Positions 19,543 through 31,406 of a stretch of DNA of 64,000 bases are shown piece by piece. The position numbers and the translations under genes are program-made. This DNA is from Canna indica (taxonomy: Eukaryota; Streptophyta; Magnoliopsida; Zingiberales; Cannaceae): positions 3,751,501 through 3,815,500 of the forward strand of contig CP136896.1 of assembly GCA_034359265.1 (NCBI GenBank), in the 5' to 3' direction. Below the pieces are notes generated by a model. That model did not search any database, was not told the origin of the DNA, and was given only the letters and a program-made list of their open reading frames with translations. Within the stretch, counting starts at the first letter, position 1; every line of letters begins with the position of its first letter.

Positions 19543-21187
19543 TTAATCAAAATCTCTCGGCTGCGGTGGAGGCGGTGGAGGCAGTGGAGTCGATAACGAT
19601 TGGGTTGGGAGCATCGACTGGGTTGAGGAGGACGATGACTGCGACATCATCGGTAGAATCCCAGCGTGAGACGCAATCTGAGTGTTGAGTGTCTGCATGT
19701 TCTGGATTGTCTATCTCAACTCGTCATTCGCCCGCCTCTACTCCTACATCTCCAGCCTCTGCCGGGTGAACTCCGACTCCATGGCCGCTATCTGACTTTG
19801 GTCTTGTGCTCAGGATGTCAAGGGCTGCTCACCCGCAGTTGGAGGGGTCGGTGCCCCAAGTGTCACGAGCATGGCGCGTGCATGGCCACTATCTGCAAAG
19901 CCATAAACACGGTCATGCTCCCAGTCACCTGCGGCCTCCACCCAAGGTCCTGTGTCGAACTCCTCCAGTGTCCCTCCACGCTCGATCACAGTCCTCGTGT
20001 AAGTTTCCTACACGTGTTTATATTTTAAATATATATAAACTATAAATAAAAATTGTGTAAATCAACTAGACATATATAAATACTTACCATTATGATGGAG
20101 GCTCTGCTATCAACGTAGTCCCCCGCTCCTCGTCGACGACGGTGGGTGCGCTCAAACACCTCCATCATCGACGGTCGTTGGATGGTGTCGTCCTCCGTCA
20201 CACGCGTCCTACATTAGAAAACAAATACATTAGTAGCATTATACACAATATATAATTTAATTAATAATAATTAAATTATGCATATCATACAATGCTCATG
20301 AACCACAAAAGAGATGGAGCCACCTGTGTGGCACGCGCCCGTGCCGTCCCCCCGGACATGCGATTTCTCGACGTAGTCCGGGAGACCTCCTGCCACTCAA
20401 GTGTGGCCCACCGCTCAACGAGCTGGTCCCACACAGGGCCAGGGATCCACTCGGGGGCGTGTCCCTGAGTCTGCCCTATCTGTGTGGCCCCCAGCCGTCT
20501 CATCACGGTTTGACGGGCCTGCTGAAGCAGCCCGTTATAACGAGCACGGGCTATACGCTCCCATGCAGCCTCCACAAAAGTGGTTTGGTCCTCCGTCCAT
20601 GTATAATGAGTCTGTAAAAAAAATTATTATTATCGATGAATATTTAACATTAACATTAATTTAATAAATATACTTACCGTGAACTCTCGCCACAATAAAT
20701 CCATATGCTCACGGGGCACGTGAGACCATGTAGGCCACGCCCCGCGCATAAACTTCCGGACTGTCCCCGCTATTGTGCGAGGGACGTCATCCTGCTCAAA
20801 TCTGCACAAAATATAAATTCATAATATGATATTTTGAAATAAATAAATTATAAGAAATAATTTATGCATATACTTACTATCTTCCGCGCACACTAACTGC
20901 TCTGTGCATTGCTTTCTCGGGTGGCGGAGGGAGAATTATATTAGGCCCTCGTGGCCTACATCTCGAAGACGATGGTCTTGGATTTGCAGAGGGTGGCGGA
21001 GGGATGGTAGCCGAAGGTGAAGGGATGGTGGCCAGATTAGGTGAGGGTATGGTGGCCGGATCAGGTGGCTGGTGGTGGGGGGATGGTGGTGGAAGGCGAA
21101 GAATCAGTGGTATAGGTGGGGCGGGTGGTAATCGTCGGGGGGTCCTACGAGGAATGCCTCCTCGAGAACTAATATCTCGAACAATAG
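19543..21187 (-). pseudogene. CACTA-A second transposition gene (Transposase_24 / Ptta family)
   Basis: Five exons on the minus strand can be placed by splice sites: 21187-20878 (proline-rich, IPSPNLATIPSPSATIPP), 20801-20678 (FEQDDVPRTIAGTV, WPTWSHVP), 20611-20291 (the core: PEWIPGPVWDQLVERWATLE, WQEVSRTTSRNRMSGG), 20208-20088 (VTEDDTIQRPSMMEVFERTH) and 20007-19543 (EHDRVYGFADSGHARAML, then a coiled-coil and polyproline tail QPRDFD before the stop). The W-x-x-LV-x-W and S-x-NR motifs and RVYG are hallmarks of the plant Transposase_24 family found beside TNP2 in CACTA elements. The last exon contains TGA and TAG stops at codons that differ by one transition from CGA or CAG, so the gene is dead. 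The first exon may not include the true start. Confidence 0.8.
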
Positions 21188-21274
21188 CTGTAAAAAATTA
21201 ATATAATTAAATTATATATAATAGATTAATAGATATATTTAATAATTGAATATATACTTCACATTTACAATTAA

Positions 21275-23340
21275 TTATTTATCATCGTCATTATCATCAT
21301 CCGTGTAATACTCTTCTTCTTGTTCTTCTGTATTAGAATCTTGAAATTCTTCTTCGTCTCCTGTATCATCATTCTGTCCTTCCTCAACTTCATTATCGTC
21401 ATCATCAACGTATTCTATTTCCAATTGAACTAACTCTATGTCATCATCCTTAAGTATTGGACTAACTCGTTCCACTTCGGAAGGATCTTCTTCTTGATAT
21501 AAGTTATCTGCTGACTCATTCTCTCCAACTATCAGGTCAATTTTTCATCTGGCTTTAGTCTTACAGACTTCATGCCAATCTGCCCTATCTTTCTTTCAAG
21601 ATGTATACTGCATATAATATACTTGTTCAGCTTGAGATGCCAATATAAATGGCTTATTTGAAGCCAATTTTGATTTATAATTGACATCGACCAGCTGTTT
21701 ATACTTTGGATGAACTCTCATGCCCCTATCGCTTGTATTGAACCAATGACATTCAAAAAGGGCAACTGATTTACATCTGAAAAATTGCAATTCAATGACT
21801 TCTTCCAATAGTCCGTAAAAGTCAACATCACATTCAGCATACGTTGTTCCTTTGACGCAGACCCCAACATTCATAGTCTTTTTTGTAGATGAATGTTCAA
21901 GTGTGTGAAATTTATATCCATTGACAAAATAACCATTATAACACTGTACAAGTCGTGCCGGTCCACTAGCAAACTCAGATATTTGGTTATCTATTTCGCC
22001 TATGTGTTCTGTGCTGTAAGCATGAAACCAATTAGAGAACTCATGATTCCGTAATCTTTCTAATTCCTCATCGCTGTAAATTGAGTATTTTGCCACCATC
22101 TTAATGTCAAATATTTCAATGAACTTCTCAATATCTGGACAATTTAGTAAAACGTACAAGTAGGCCAAATGATACTCTTCATCGTTTAAGAATCGAGACG
22201 GATGAGAACCCAAAGAACGATCGGGGTAACCAAAGATATTTAAACAACCATCTGATGGTCGAGCTCCCCCGTCGTCGTTCTGTGGAAGATGATTAAGTCT
22301 TGTCTTGATGGTTGATTCAAAATAAAATGAGCAGAATGTTGAAATTTCTTGAATTATATATGCTTATGATATGGAACCTTCAATTGCGGTGGTGTTCTTT
22401 ACTTTTTTTCTTCAGACGATTCATGTATCTTTCAAATAAGTACATCCACCGGTATTGAACGGGGCCACCAACTCGTGCCTCGTATGCCAAGTGTATCGGT
22501 AGATGCTACATCGAGTCAAAAAATGCAGGAGGAAAAAACTGCTCCAGCTTGCATATGATTTCAACAATATTATTTTCAAGTGTTGACATATCTTCGACTC
22601 GAAGCACATTTGCACAAATATTTCTGAAAAACATACTTAATTATGTCAACAGACCCCAAATCTTATCATGTAAATGATCTCGAAACGCGATTGAAAGCAA
22701 TCTCTGCATGAATACATGACAATCGTGGCTTTTCATCCCCGATATTTTGCATTCATCGATGTTTACACATCGAGATAAGTTTGAGGCATATCCATCGTGT
22801 AATCTGAGTTCTTTGATCCATTAATACACATCTTTCACATGTTGTTTATTTAATACATACGGTGCTTTTGGCTTATGAAGTCGTCCGTTGACCTCTTGTA
22901 CATCTAACTCAGGTATCTTACAAAGTATTTTTACATCATGTCGGCCCTTCACATTATCTTTAGTTTTGCCAAAAATATCCATAACTGTGTTAAAAATATT
23001 ATCAAATATATTTTTTCAATATGCATGACGTCAAAATTATGCCGAATCAGTAATGAACTCCAATACGATAATTCCCAAAAGATACTTTTTTTCACCTAGT
23101 TATGTGTTTGACCAAAGCCTGAAATTCTTACATTCCGACCAAAAGTAATCTCTGGAAGCAATTGAACACGTGCTAACATCTGTTCACCAGACAACATCAT
23201 TGATTGTCCATAATATAGCAGCTCATAAAGTGAAGTTTTGCTTCCACTGACAATCATAAGTGACAATTCTCTTAGCCCACAATGTTTTGAGTTCATCAAT
23301 TAGGGTACAGATGTAAGATCCAAAAAAGTTTCCTAATATA
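21275..23340 (-). pseudogene. CACTA-A TNP2 transposase, C-terminal two thirds, broken
   Basis: From 23340 downward the minus strand encodes the TNP2 (Transposase_21) segment LIDELKTLWAKRIVTYDC, WKQNFTL and, after a deletion of roughly 200 bases, SGEQMLARVQLLPEITFGRN and SGFGQTHN. A DUF4218-like stretch (about 22680-22420) and a long open DUF4216 segment (22213-21596: LAYLYVLLNCPDIEKFIEIF, YFVNGYKFHT, GVCVKGTTYAECDVDFYGLL, SNKPFILASQAEQVYYMQY) follow. The acidic C-terminus (21475-21275) is EEYYTDDDNDDDK-like. Several stops and shifts interrupt it. The N-terminal part lies about 11 kb away at 34310-34660, separated by insertions at 23341 and 24021. Confidence 0.82.
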
Positions 23341-23717
23341 AAAATATATTTTGGTGCAGCGCGTCGAACCCGGGGGTAGTCGAGTCGAGCCTCAAGATCG
23401 CCTCGAGTGAAAAGGTATGACTCGGCTAATGGATCATGAAGTCTATTTAGATAATTAACTTTCATTTTATGAAATCATACCTTAACTTAAGTTAACTCGA
23501 GTCATGTTATGGGTTGAGTCGGAACCCAAGTCGAGTTTGGGTTTAGGTCGAGTTCCGGGTATGACTTAAGTGAGCCTTAAGGCCATCTTTGGAAAGATGG
23601 TTGAGGGGATAAAATCCCCCTTATGGCAGCCGTGCAACTCACCCATTGAGTTGCAGAAGGCCGCAAGGGAGGAGAGGAGAAGGAGCAAGGAGGTGGATTG
23701 GGGGCTTGGATCGATCT
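23341..23717. other. Insertion of unknown identity inside TNP2-A
   Basis: Sequence unlike TNP2 starts near 23341 (GGTGCAGCGCGTCGAACCC) and runs into the 303-bp repeat. It is more GC-rich, contains GAGTCGGAACCCAAGTCGAG-type text and a polypurine stretch near 23660-23690, and might be an LTR or untranslated leader. No motif allows a firm call. Confidence 0.35.
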
Positions 23718-24020
23718 GAAACTCGCGTTGTCTTCGGAAAATCTCAAGTCGTCATCACCCGATCCTTGTTTCTTGGCGATCTAGGTGAGTGGTTAATGTT
23801 TGAAAGGTTTGGGGGAGGCGGGTGGCCGAACCCTAGATGATAGGTTGAGTTCTCGCGATTTTTTCGACGATCCATGATTTCAACGACATGTGTTCACTAT
23901 TTTATGAAGTTTCTTGTCGGATCTCACTGTTTTAATCATCGATTGGAAGAAGAAACACCAGCAGAAGAAGATCCATCATGAGTTTAGACAATATGATTGC
24001 TCGACGTCCCGACTTGACGT
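23718..24020. repeat. 303-bp direct repeat, left copy
   Basis: GAAACTCGCG to GACTTGACGT. The identical-length right copy is 34062-34364, with a handful of substitutions. The last ~75 bases (from about 23945) are TNP2 sequence, shown by alignment with 38110-38215 on the other strand. The rest belongs to the unknown insertion. Together the pair brackets the 10-kb insert. Confidence 0.85.
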
Positions 24021-24023
24021 CGC

Positions 24024-24066
<43 letters not shown>

Positions 24067-24067
24067 T
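24021..24067. repeat. (CAT)n microsatellite at the insert's left edge
   Basis: About fourteen CAT units join the 303-bp repeat to CACTA-B sequence beginning CATTCCATTACACGTAGG. The counterpart near 49174-49193 has only about five units. Frames giving poly-His or poly-Met are not genes. Confidence 0.9.
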
Positions 24068-25326
24068 CCATTACACGTAGGAAACATGGAAAACCTCTTT
24101 GTTTGTGCCATATTGACGTGATGCACAGATGGATTACTGCAGTATGTATTTGAAGTTTAAAAATTAGGTATCCAAACTAAAAATCTTGATCTGCAGCAAG
24201 TTTTTTTTCAGATATCCTTCCCCATTTTTTAGTAGGACAGGAATTATGATAGGTTGGACCAAGAAATCTAATTTGATATGATCAATTGATTTAAATATTT
24301 TCAGAAATATTTGGGCAGAGTATAGAATGGCAGTCTTGCATAGTTGCAGAGAAAAAGGGAGGAACAATTAGCTGACACAGTAATATACCCTTTTCTTCTT
24401 TGCTGTCTAAAGTTTGTCCAAAAGCTACTTTACTTCTTTCTTTACTTTGATAAGGAGGGACTTTTTGGTTAAAAAAAAATAGTATTCCTGCTGCAGTAGA
24501 ATCCATCAACTTCTTTCTTACTATTTAAGAGGGAGAAAAGACATATTACTTTTTAAATTTAGGGTGATTAAGGTATTAATTTAACATGGACCACTAATTC
24601 CCTGGACACTGTCATTAATACTGATTTAGGTAGGAGTTATCCTCTCAACTTTCCTTAATTTTGAGAAGAAAGATATGTGAATGATGAAAAAGGATGTGTT
24701 GCTTTCTCTCTTGCCATCAACAAAGAGGATGGCTAGCTAGCTTGTGTTCTTTTCAAGCATTGTTTGAAAAGGAAAAGATAAGTCCAAAAATGATATCTAC
24801 TCATGATATATGACTGAGTGTAGAGTCAAAAACAAATCTTGATTTGTTTGTTATACACAAATTGTATGAGCCAAGAAAACAACTGGCTTGACATCATTTT
24901 GCCCTTGCACTAAATGAAAGGTCTTCTTGGCACCATCTTAATTAACACATATGTGGATATTCCTGTAAGATTCTGAACATGTATGTTCTTGATTAAAAAG
25001 TGATGATCTTTTGACTATTGAGTTTCCATATGAATCATTTCTACTTTCTAATTCTTTTTCATAGTGAAAGTTATGTGCATCAGCTTAGTGCTTCAAAACT
25101 AACAATACGTAAAAGGTTCTGAAATGCATACTAAAGGTTGATTCTAATATATCTAGTAAATGATAATGGAATGATATGAAATGCTGCAACATGGATTGCT
25201 AGTCAAACTTTGTGACATATACAGTGGGAGTGCACTGTTGTTGATGGAGTGCCATAATCTATATAGTTTTATTTTTTTTATTTCAGGTTTAATATATAGT
25301 GCCATAATCTTATGAGACAAGTGAAG

Positions 25327-26736
25327 ATGTCGGGACCTTCCACGCCCGCCGCAGTGCCGCCGTCGCCACAACCACCACAACCACCGGCCCCGGAGGCTCG
25401 AGATCGTCGTAGGCCTCGTGCACCTTCATCGACCGACCAACGTCAGCGAATATCGCTGCACGGTCTAAAGTAAGTATCAAAGTTTATTTTTTATAATTAT
25501 TAATTAATTAATTTCTACTTATGTTGTTATACTTGAGTTGTAGATTCGAGCAGGACAATGTTGCTCGCAACATCGCATCTATTATCAAGAGGTTCTTTCG
25601 GGAGCCGTGGCGTTCATGGACCCACGTGTCGCAGCATAATCGAGATACATTATGGTCCGAGTTCGAGGTACGTAGTTTATTCATTATGGTCTGACTACAA
25701 ATTGGTCTCAATTAAACTACTTAGGGACTTGACATATTTCACAATTTTCTAATGATGTTCAATATCTACTTTTTGTGAACTTGTATTAGTGTTTTCTTTT
25801 TGTAGGCCCGATATACCTGGGATCCCGCCATTGAGGCTCATATGAAGGATGCTTGGGAAACTTACAATAAGAATCTTTTCAAGGATATCCTCCATCGGGC
25901 GCGGGATGAGGCGCGCGCGAGTATAGGCGGTAACAGAGATATACCTATGGATGCGCTCAAGGGACACGGGATAATCTGGATGGAGGTCGACATATGGGAT
26001 CGGTTATACAATATCTGGGCGTTGGAGGGATGGCAAGGTGCCTCCCGGACGGCGCACCAGAATCGAATGACGCTGGTCGAAGGATCCGTCGCCCGACATA
26101 TCGATGGGTCCATCCCTTTTATCAACCATGAGTGTCGATTGGTAAGTAATTTAGTAACTATTTTTATTATTCATTTATTTTTATAGTAAAATTAATTATA
26201 TTTATTTTATTGTAGGGGACGCTAGATGAACAAGGGACGCTCATCCCTGCTAATCCTCTAAGGATCTTTGATGAGACACATAAATACCAGTGTGGTCCTC
26301 GCCAGGGTGAGTTCATCAGCAGGAGGTCGGAGACGGTACTGGTAAGATAATATTTTTTAAAAAAATATCTTGTTCTATTATGTATAATTAATTTAATTAA
26401 TTAATTTACTTTTATTTAAAGGCCACTTATAGTGAGTTGGTGACCCAGCGGGGAGGTGATCCTGTGCAGCATCAGCTTGATGCTGACGCATGGATGCAGG
26501 TGGCAGGCATCAGCCACGGCCGTGTATATGGCATTGGCACAACGACCCACACACGGGCGTTGTTGCAACCACATGGTGCAGGGCCGTTTGCTTTCACCTC
26601 CTCCGTCGCTGGTCCATCAACATCACGTGCAGATCAAGACCGATTAGCGGCCGTTGAGACTTCTCAGTCACGCCTTAGCGTCGACATGGCCGCTATGAGA
26701 GATACTGTGACGCAGATGGCTAAACACATGACGTAA
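25327..26736 (+). pseudogene. CACTA-B Transposase_24 gene, copy b
   Basis: Five exons with good splice borders and compatible phases: 25327-25469 (MSGPSTPAAVPPSPQPP), 25544-25667 (FEQDNVARNIASIIKRFFRE, WTHVSQHNRDTLWSEFE), 25806-26141 (HMKDAWETYNKNLFKDILH, GIIWMEVDIWDRLYNIWALE, WQGASRTAHQNRMTLVEGSV), 26216-26341 (DETHKYQCGPRQGEFISRRS) and 26422-26736 (ATYSELVTQRGGDPVQHQ, HGRVYGIGTTTHTRALL, then a coiled coil). The SxxNRM and RVYG motifs place it in the same family as 19543-21187. A TAA at 26734 interrupts the frame, which otherwise continues to about 26897, where an LTR begins. Apart from that stop this is the best preserved transposition gene in the window. No TNP2 partner is present in this element. 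Confidence 0.82.
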
Positions 26737-26897
26737 ATGACCCAGTACTTGACATATATATCTTCTCTCATACCTGGTGCTCCGGCTCCTCTACCTCCCC
26801 CATCATTCGGTGCGACAACATCAGCATCGGATCCATCATCATCATCGACGTCGACTGATGTGCTCCCCACGCAGCCCCTCTCCCCGTCTGATGCGTC

Positions 26898-27782
26898 TGT
26901 GTTAGAGATTGACTCAAATTAGGTCCGAACCGAATCCAACGAGTTCGACCAGATCCAAATCGGAGTTGATTTGATCAAGATATGCTTGAACCAATTTGCC
27001 AATTTGATTGAACCATGTTGAACAGGACTCGATCAAAATAAACTATGATTTTATAATCATGGGTTTAGGAGCCCAGCCCACCATCTTCTCAAGATACCTA
27101 TGCCAATGTTGCAGCGGCACACGTAAAAGTTTTCAAATTGATGATAACTTCAGAAGTTTTCAAATTAATGATGTGGAAATCAAATATTGCTTTTGACTAG
27201 TCAAAGGGAGAAAAAGGTGGAGGCATCACGTGAAGCCACCAAGCATTTTGAAAGTTTCTTTGGTCAAAAGAAGCATTTCAGCCATCCGATTAAATCGGAC
27301 GGAGCAGCAAATTCCTTGGAGATTTTTTCTCCACTAAAGTAGGCATGAATCGGCTCTCCCCCTCTATTATAAATAGGGGCCTAATATGTAGTTCTAAGAT
27401 AATCCCACACCAAGAGAAAATCCCCATGTGAGAGTTTCAGAGATTCAGAAAATTAAGAGTGTCGTTACGACCCTTTTCCTAAGGAGTGCCCCTTCTCAGT
27501 TTCCGACATACAGCAGCAGGAGTTCAGTTTCAAGACAGATCTTACAGATACACTGCCTCTACTCCGTACCAATTTTAGGTTCAATTAATTTAAGACAATT
27601 TACTGTATTATGAAGGGGATTTAGATTATTGCACTCTTATTGGAAAAGTTCTTTTCCGGATTTAATAAAGCAGTCTCCTCTTCTCCCTGTGGACGTAGCC
27701 TCGGCACACGCCGGGTCCGAACCATATTAACCCCTTGTGTCTTTTATTTTTCTCGCCGGGTTCGGATTTCGTAGATCCTGCA
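26898..27782 (+). mobile_element. Probable solo LTR inside CACTA-B, copy b (LTR4)
   Basis: Starts TGTGTTAGAGATTGACTC exactly where the Transposase_24 C-terminus breaks off. It has TATAAATAGGGG at about 27369, an AATAAA at about 27664 and a U5-like segment ending ATCCTGCA at about 27782, the usual U3-R-U5 layout. The right boundary is uncertain and no target duplication was found. The same LTR is at 52045-52929 in the other copy, so it inserted before the two copies separated. Confidence 0.55.
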
Positions 27783-28252
27783 GGAAATTACCCCAAATTT
27801 CCTTATAGCCTGATCATTGATATACTTTTTTGATATTTTATTTTGATATAATGTAAACATTATTGTTTTGATATGATGTAAATAATATTTTGATATCTAT
27901 ATATTATAATCTGCTGTCTTTTGTCTGTATTTTAATTAAATATTGGAACAGAAATTAATATATTTTTGATATTTTAATATATATATATTTCTGCGACGGT
28001 TTTGCGACCGCAGTTGCCGTCGCAGATGCTCACCACACGGTCGAGTGTAGAGGTCGCAAAAAAACTGTACGACGGCCATTTGCGATGCTGGCTGCGGTCG
28101 CAATATATGCATCTTTGGCGACGGTGATGTGGCGGTCGCGTAGAATCTACGACGGTCTTTGTGCGACAACCTTTGTTGTCTCAATTGCTCGTCTGCGATG
28201 GCTTTGCGACTGCGTCAGCCATCGCAAATGACGAAGTTTTTAGTAGTGGAAT

Positions 28253-31200
28253 TAGAGGTGGCAACGGGCTGGGCCAGCCCATGGGCGGCACGGGGCATGC
28301 TTGGCCCAGCACGGCTATGCCCAGAAGACGAGCCGGGCTCGCCTTCTGGACACGCGGGCCGTGCAAGGCACGGCCCGAGCACGACACGCAGGCCGACCAC
28401 GCCCCGCGTGCCCGTGCTCTGGGTGAGCACGGGAGGCCTGGCGTGCGCCAGGCCTATGTCGGCCTGAGCCAAACTTGGCTCGAGCCGACGAATATTATTT
28501 ATCTATATATATATATATAAATCTATAAATACCCCCTCCCCTTCTTCATTTCTTCTATCTTCATCTTCAACTCTTTTTCTCAATCCTCAACTCTCAACTC
28601 TCATTTCTCAACTCTCTTACTCTCAACAACATTTTAAGCTCATCAAGAAGCCAAGGATTCAAGATTATTGTTAAATTTTTTTAATCTCTTCAATTTGTTT
28701 CATTGATTAGTATAATATTTATACTTTTTATATTTTTAATTTTTACTAATGGCGGATGGAGATTTTTCGGGTTATACTCCACAAATTGGATCAAATATGA
28801 TAGAAGAAATGTCTCCTGCTACATAAGTCCATCTATTAATTTATGTCCATCAGGTAGAAAAAAAAATGGTTTGAGAATATTTTGAAAAAATTATTGAACC
28901 TGATGGCACCATAACAAAAGCCCGATGCAAAAAATGTCAAAAAATTCTTTCGGCTTTAACAATCGGAGGAACTGGTCATTTATTACGTCATGCAAAGGGT
29001 CATGACACTGAGGTTACACAAGCTCAACAAATTTTTAATTTATCTTCTTCTGGTTTAACAGCTTTTTCGTATGATCATAATTTTCAACATCGAGAACTTG
29101 CAAAATTAATTGTTCAAAGTGAATCTCCTTTTAGTTTTGTTTATCAACTAAGATTTTCTAGTTCGATTCAAAATACTTTACAACCAAAATATAAAAAAAT
29201 TACTCGAAATACAATGAAAAGTGATGCTTTAAAATTATTTTTAAAATATAGAGAAAATATAATGACTAGTTTTCAAAATAATAAATCAAAAATTTCTTTA
29301 ACATCTGATGTTTGGTCTAGTCAACGTACTACTAATTCTTACATTTGTGTTACTGCACATTGGATTTGATGAAAATTTTATTTTGCAAAAAAGAATAATT
29401 AGTTTTAAAGTTTTTGAATATCCACAGTTCCACACACTTCTGTTGCCATTTTTTTTGCTATTAGATTTGTAACATCTGTCTATAATATAAATGATAAAAT
29501 TTTTTTGATTAGTTTTGATAATGCTAGTAATAATGATGCTGCTATCCCTCCCCTTATACAGTTATTTGAACCAGTATTAGAAGGTGAACTATTTCATGTT
29601 CGTTGTGCTTGTCATATTCTTAATTTATGTGTACAATATGGTTTAAAACAAGTAAATATACATGTATAAAAAATAAGAGATGTTATTAGATATATGTGTT
29701 CTTCAAAAGCAAGAACACAAGAATTTAAAAAATTATGTCAATCTTTTAATAGACCATTTAAAAAATTTAATGGTGATATTATTACTAGATGAAATTCAAC
29801 ATATCATATTCTTATGTCTACAATAAGATATCAAGATATCCTTATAATGTTTTACAATCAAAATATGCCTAGTGATCCAATTAGTAATAATGATTGATTA
29901 GTTGCTAGGCATATTACTCAAATTTTAGAACTTTTTAATAAAGCTACCGAATAACTTTCCGGTGTTTATTATCCTACATGTAATTTAACTCTTTCACATA
30001 TAGTTCGTATTAGTGAAGTATTTTCTTCAAATAGACACCGTCCTTTATTTGCACAAATTATTTCTTTAATGAAATCTAAATTTAAAAAGTATTGGTCAGA
30101 TATACCTACTTTATTTTGTTTAGCAATATGTTTAGATCCTAGAATGAAAATTGATGGTTTAAATATGTTGTTAGATGATTATTATAACAATATGAAATTA
30201 GATAATGTTGAAGAAAAAAAAATTAAAATTTCAAATTTATTGAATTCTATGTTTGTATTTTACGCTTCAAAATTTGGTGATACAATTACAAATAAGACAA
30301 CATCTTCTTCTTCTAGATTAAGAGATGAAGGTAGAAATAGTATTAATTCTCAACTTGGTCGTAGAATAAAAAAAACTAAATCTACTAATTTTAATAAATT
30401 ACTTTTTTTTCTAGATCATAATCATTCTGAAGAAATAGATGATAATGAAATTTTAGCATGGTGGAAAAAATAAGAAAATACGTATCCTATTATTTTCATC
30501 GTGGCACGTGATATACTAACTGTTCCTGTGTCTACAGTAGTTTCCGAGTCTTGTTTTAGTGCAGAAAATAGAATTCTCGACGAAAAAAAAAGCCGAATGA
30601 GTGAAGAAACGGTTGAAATGTGCATTTTCTTAAAAGACTAGTTGGATGCTGAAGATAGATTACAAGATAAGGGAGGACACGACACTTCATCATCGGGAGA
30701 GGTGGAAGCTCAAACAAGCCAAGCTGGTGCTGCTGGTCCAAGTACAAGTTAAATCACCGGGACTACGGGTGATTAAAAATGTAAAAAGAACTACGTAGAC
30801 CTGATCCTTCTATAGTTAATCATTGGGGAGTACAAGTTTAGCTATAGAAGGTACGTAGATAAACTTTTAAGGTGCGGTCTATTATAATATTAAAAAAAAT
30901 TATTTTATCATTGGATGAATATTTTTGTATTAAAGATAAATAAAAATTTAATTATAGTTTGATTTTTTAAAAATCTTTTTATTAATTTGTACTGTGTTAC
31001 ATATAAAAAATATATAATAAAATTTAGTACAATGATTAATAAAATTACAGGTCCAAGTTCAAAATTAACTCGTAATCATTAATTTTTAAAATTAAATTTT
31101 AAACCTTTAAAAATTTAAATTAAAAATTTAAATTAAAAATTTAAGAATTTAAATTAAATAATTAATTTTTGGGCCGGCCCGACCCGAGCCCAGTTGGGCG

Positions 31201-31270
31201 GGCTCGGGTCGGGCTTGGCTTGGCTGCCAATGGTTCGGGTCGTGCCAGGCATGATCCGTAGCCACCTCTA
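28253..31270 (+). mobile_element. hAT-1 element, complete copy b, with 8-bp target duplication
   Basis: Ends TAGAGGTGGCAACGG and CCGTAGCCACCTCTA are inverted repeats with one mismatch. AGTGGAAT flanks it at 28245-28252 and 31271-31278, an exact 8-bp duplication. Four bases of the left duplication (AGTG) are the last bases of the CACTA-B terminus, so hAT-1 landed precisely on the CACTA end. Subterminal regions are GC-rich (GGGCCGGCCCGACCCGAGCCC-like) against an AT-rich interior. It encodes one transposase gene, now broken. 3,018 bp. Confidence 0.93.
28749..30752 (+). pseudogene. hAT-1 transposase (BED finger, RNase H-like fold, dimerisation domain), broken
   Basis: Begins MADGDFSGYTPQIGSN and continues, with stops, to a BED-type zinc finger (CKKC, then HLLRH; C-X2-C-X13-H-X3-H, about 28930-29000). 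The core (SFVYQLRFSSSIQNTL, ISLTSDVWSSQRTTNSYI, FHVRCACHILNLCVQ) is followed by a DUF4413-like section (30069-30470: LFCLAICLDPRMKIDGLNML) and the C-terminal dimerisation segment (STVVSESCFSAENRILDEK). At least seven in-frame stops interrupt it, among them 28867, 29645-29670, 29791, 29896, 29952, 30471 and 30640. Most stand where a tryptophan or glutamine is expected and are one transition away from it. There is one frameshift near 29368. Nearly the same stops occur in the copy at 53942. Confidence 0.88.
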
Positions 31271-31278
31271 AGTGGAAT

Positions 31279-31406
31279 TATGATATCTTTTATTAATAAT
31301 AAAATTTACCTACGTATTTATACCTAAGTTTTGATGTTCGTTGACATTGAGACATTAAAAATACACTATTCGTCACATATCACATTGGATTGTGATGGGT
31401 TTCGAC
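31279..31406. other. Genomic flank between hAT-1 and hAT-2
   Basis: TATGATATCTTTTATTAATAAT and following bases: the sequence into which CACTA-B and hAT-1 inserted, also found after 12611, 14432 and 56452. No gene. Confidence 0.6.

Larger units (their letters stand above)
24024..28248 (+). mobile_element. CACTA element B, left-truncated copy (b)
   Basis: Matches 49174-53395 almost throughout (offset about 25.13 kb). It holds a Transposase_24 gene, an embedded LTR (26898-27782), right subterminal repeats (TGCGACGG, GCGACCGCAG) at 27990-28235 and the right terminus TTTTTAGTAGTG ending at 28248. The left terminus and leader are missing; the copy begins in a CAT microsatellite. The region 24068-25320 is non-coding, probably leader or intron. 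Confidence 0.8.

Noticed and set aside
23914..24153. Frames with poly-His or poly-Met
   Set aside because: Produced by the CAT microsatellite at the insert edge.
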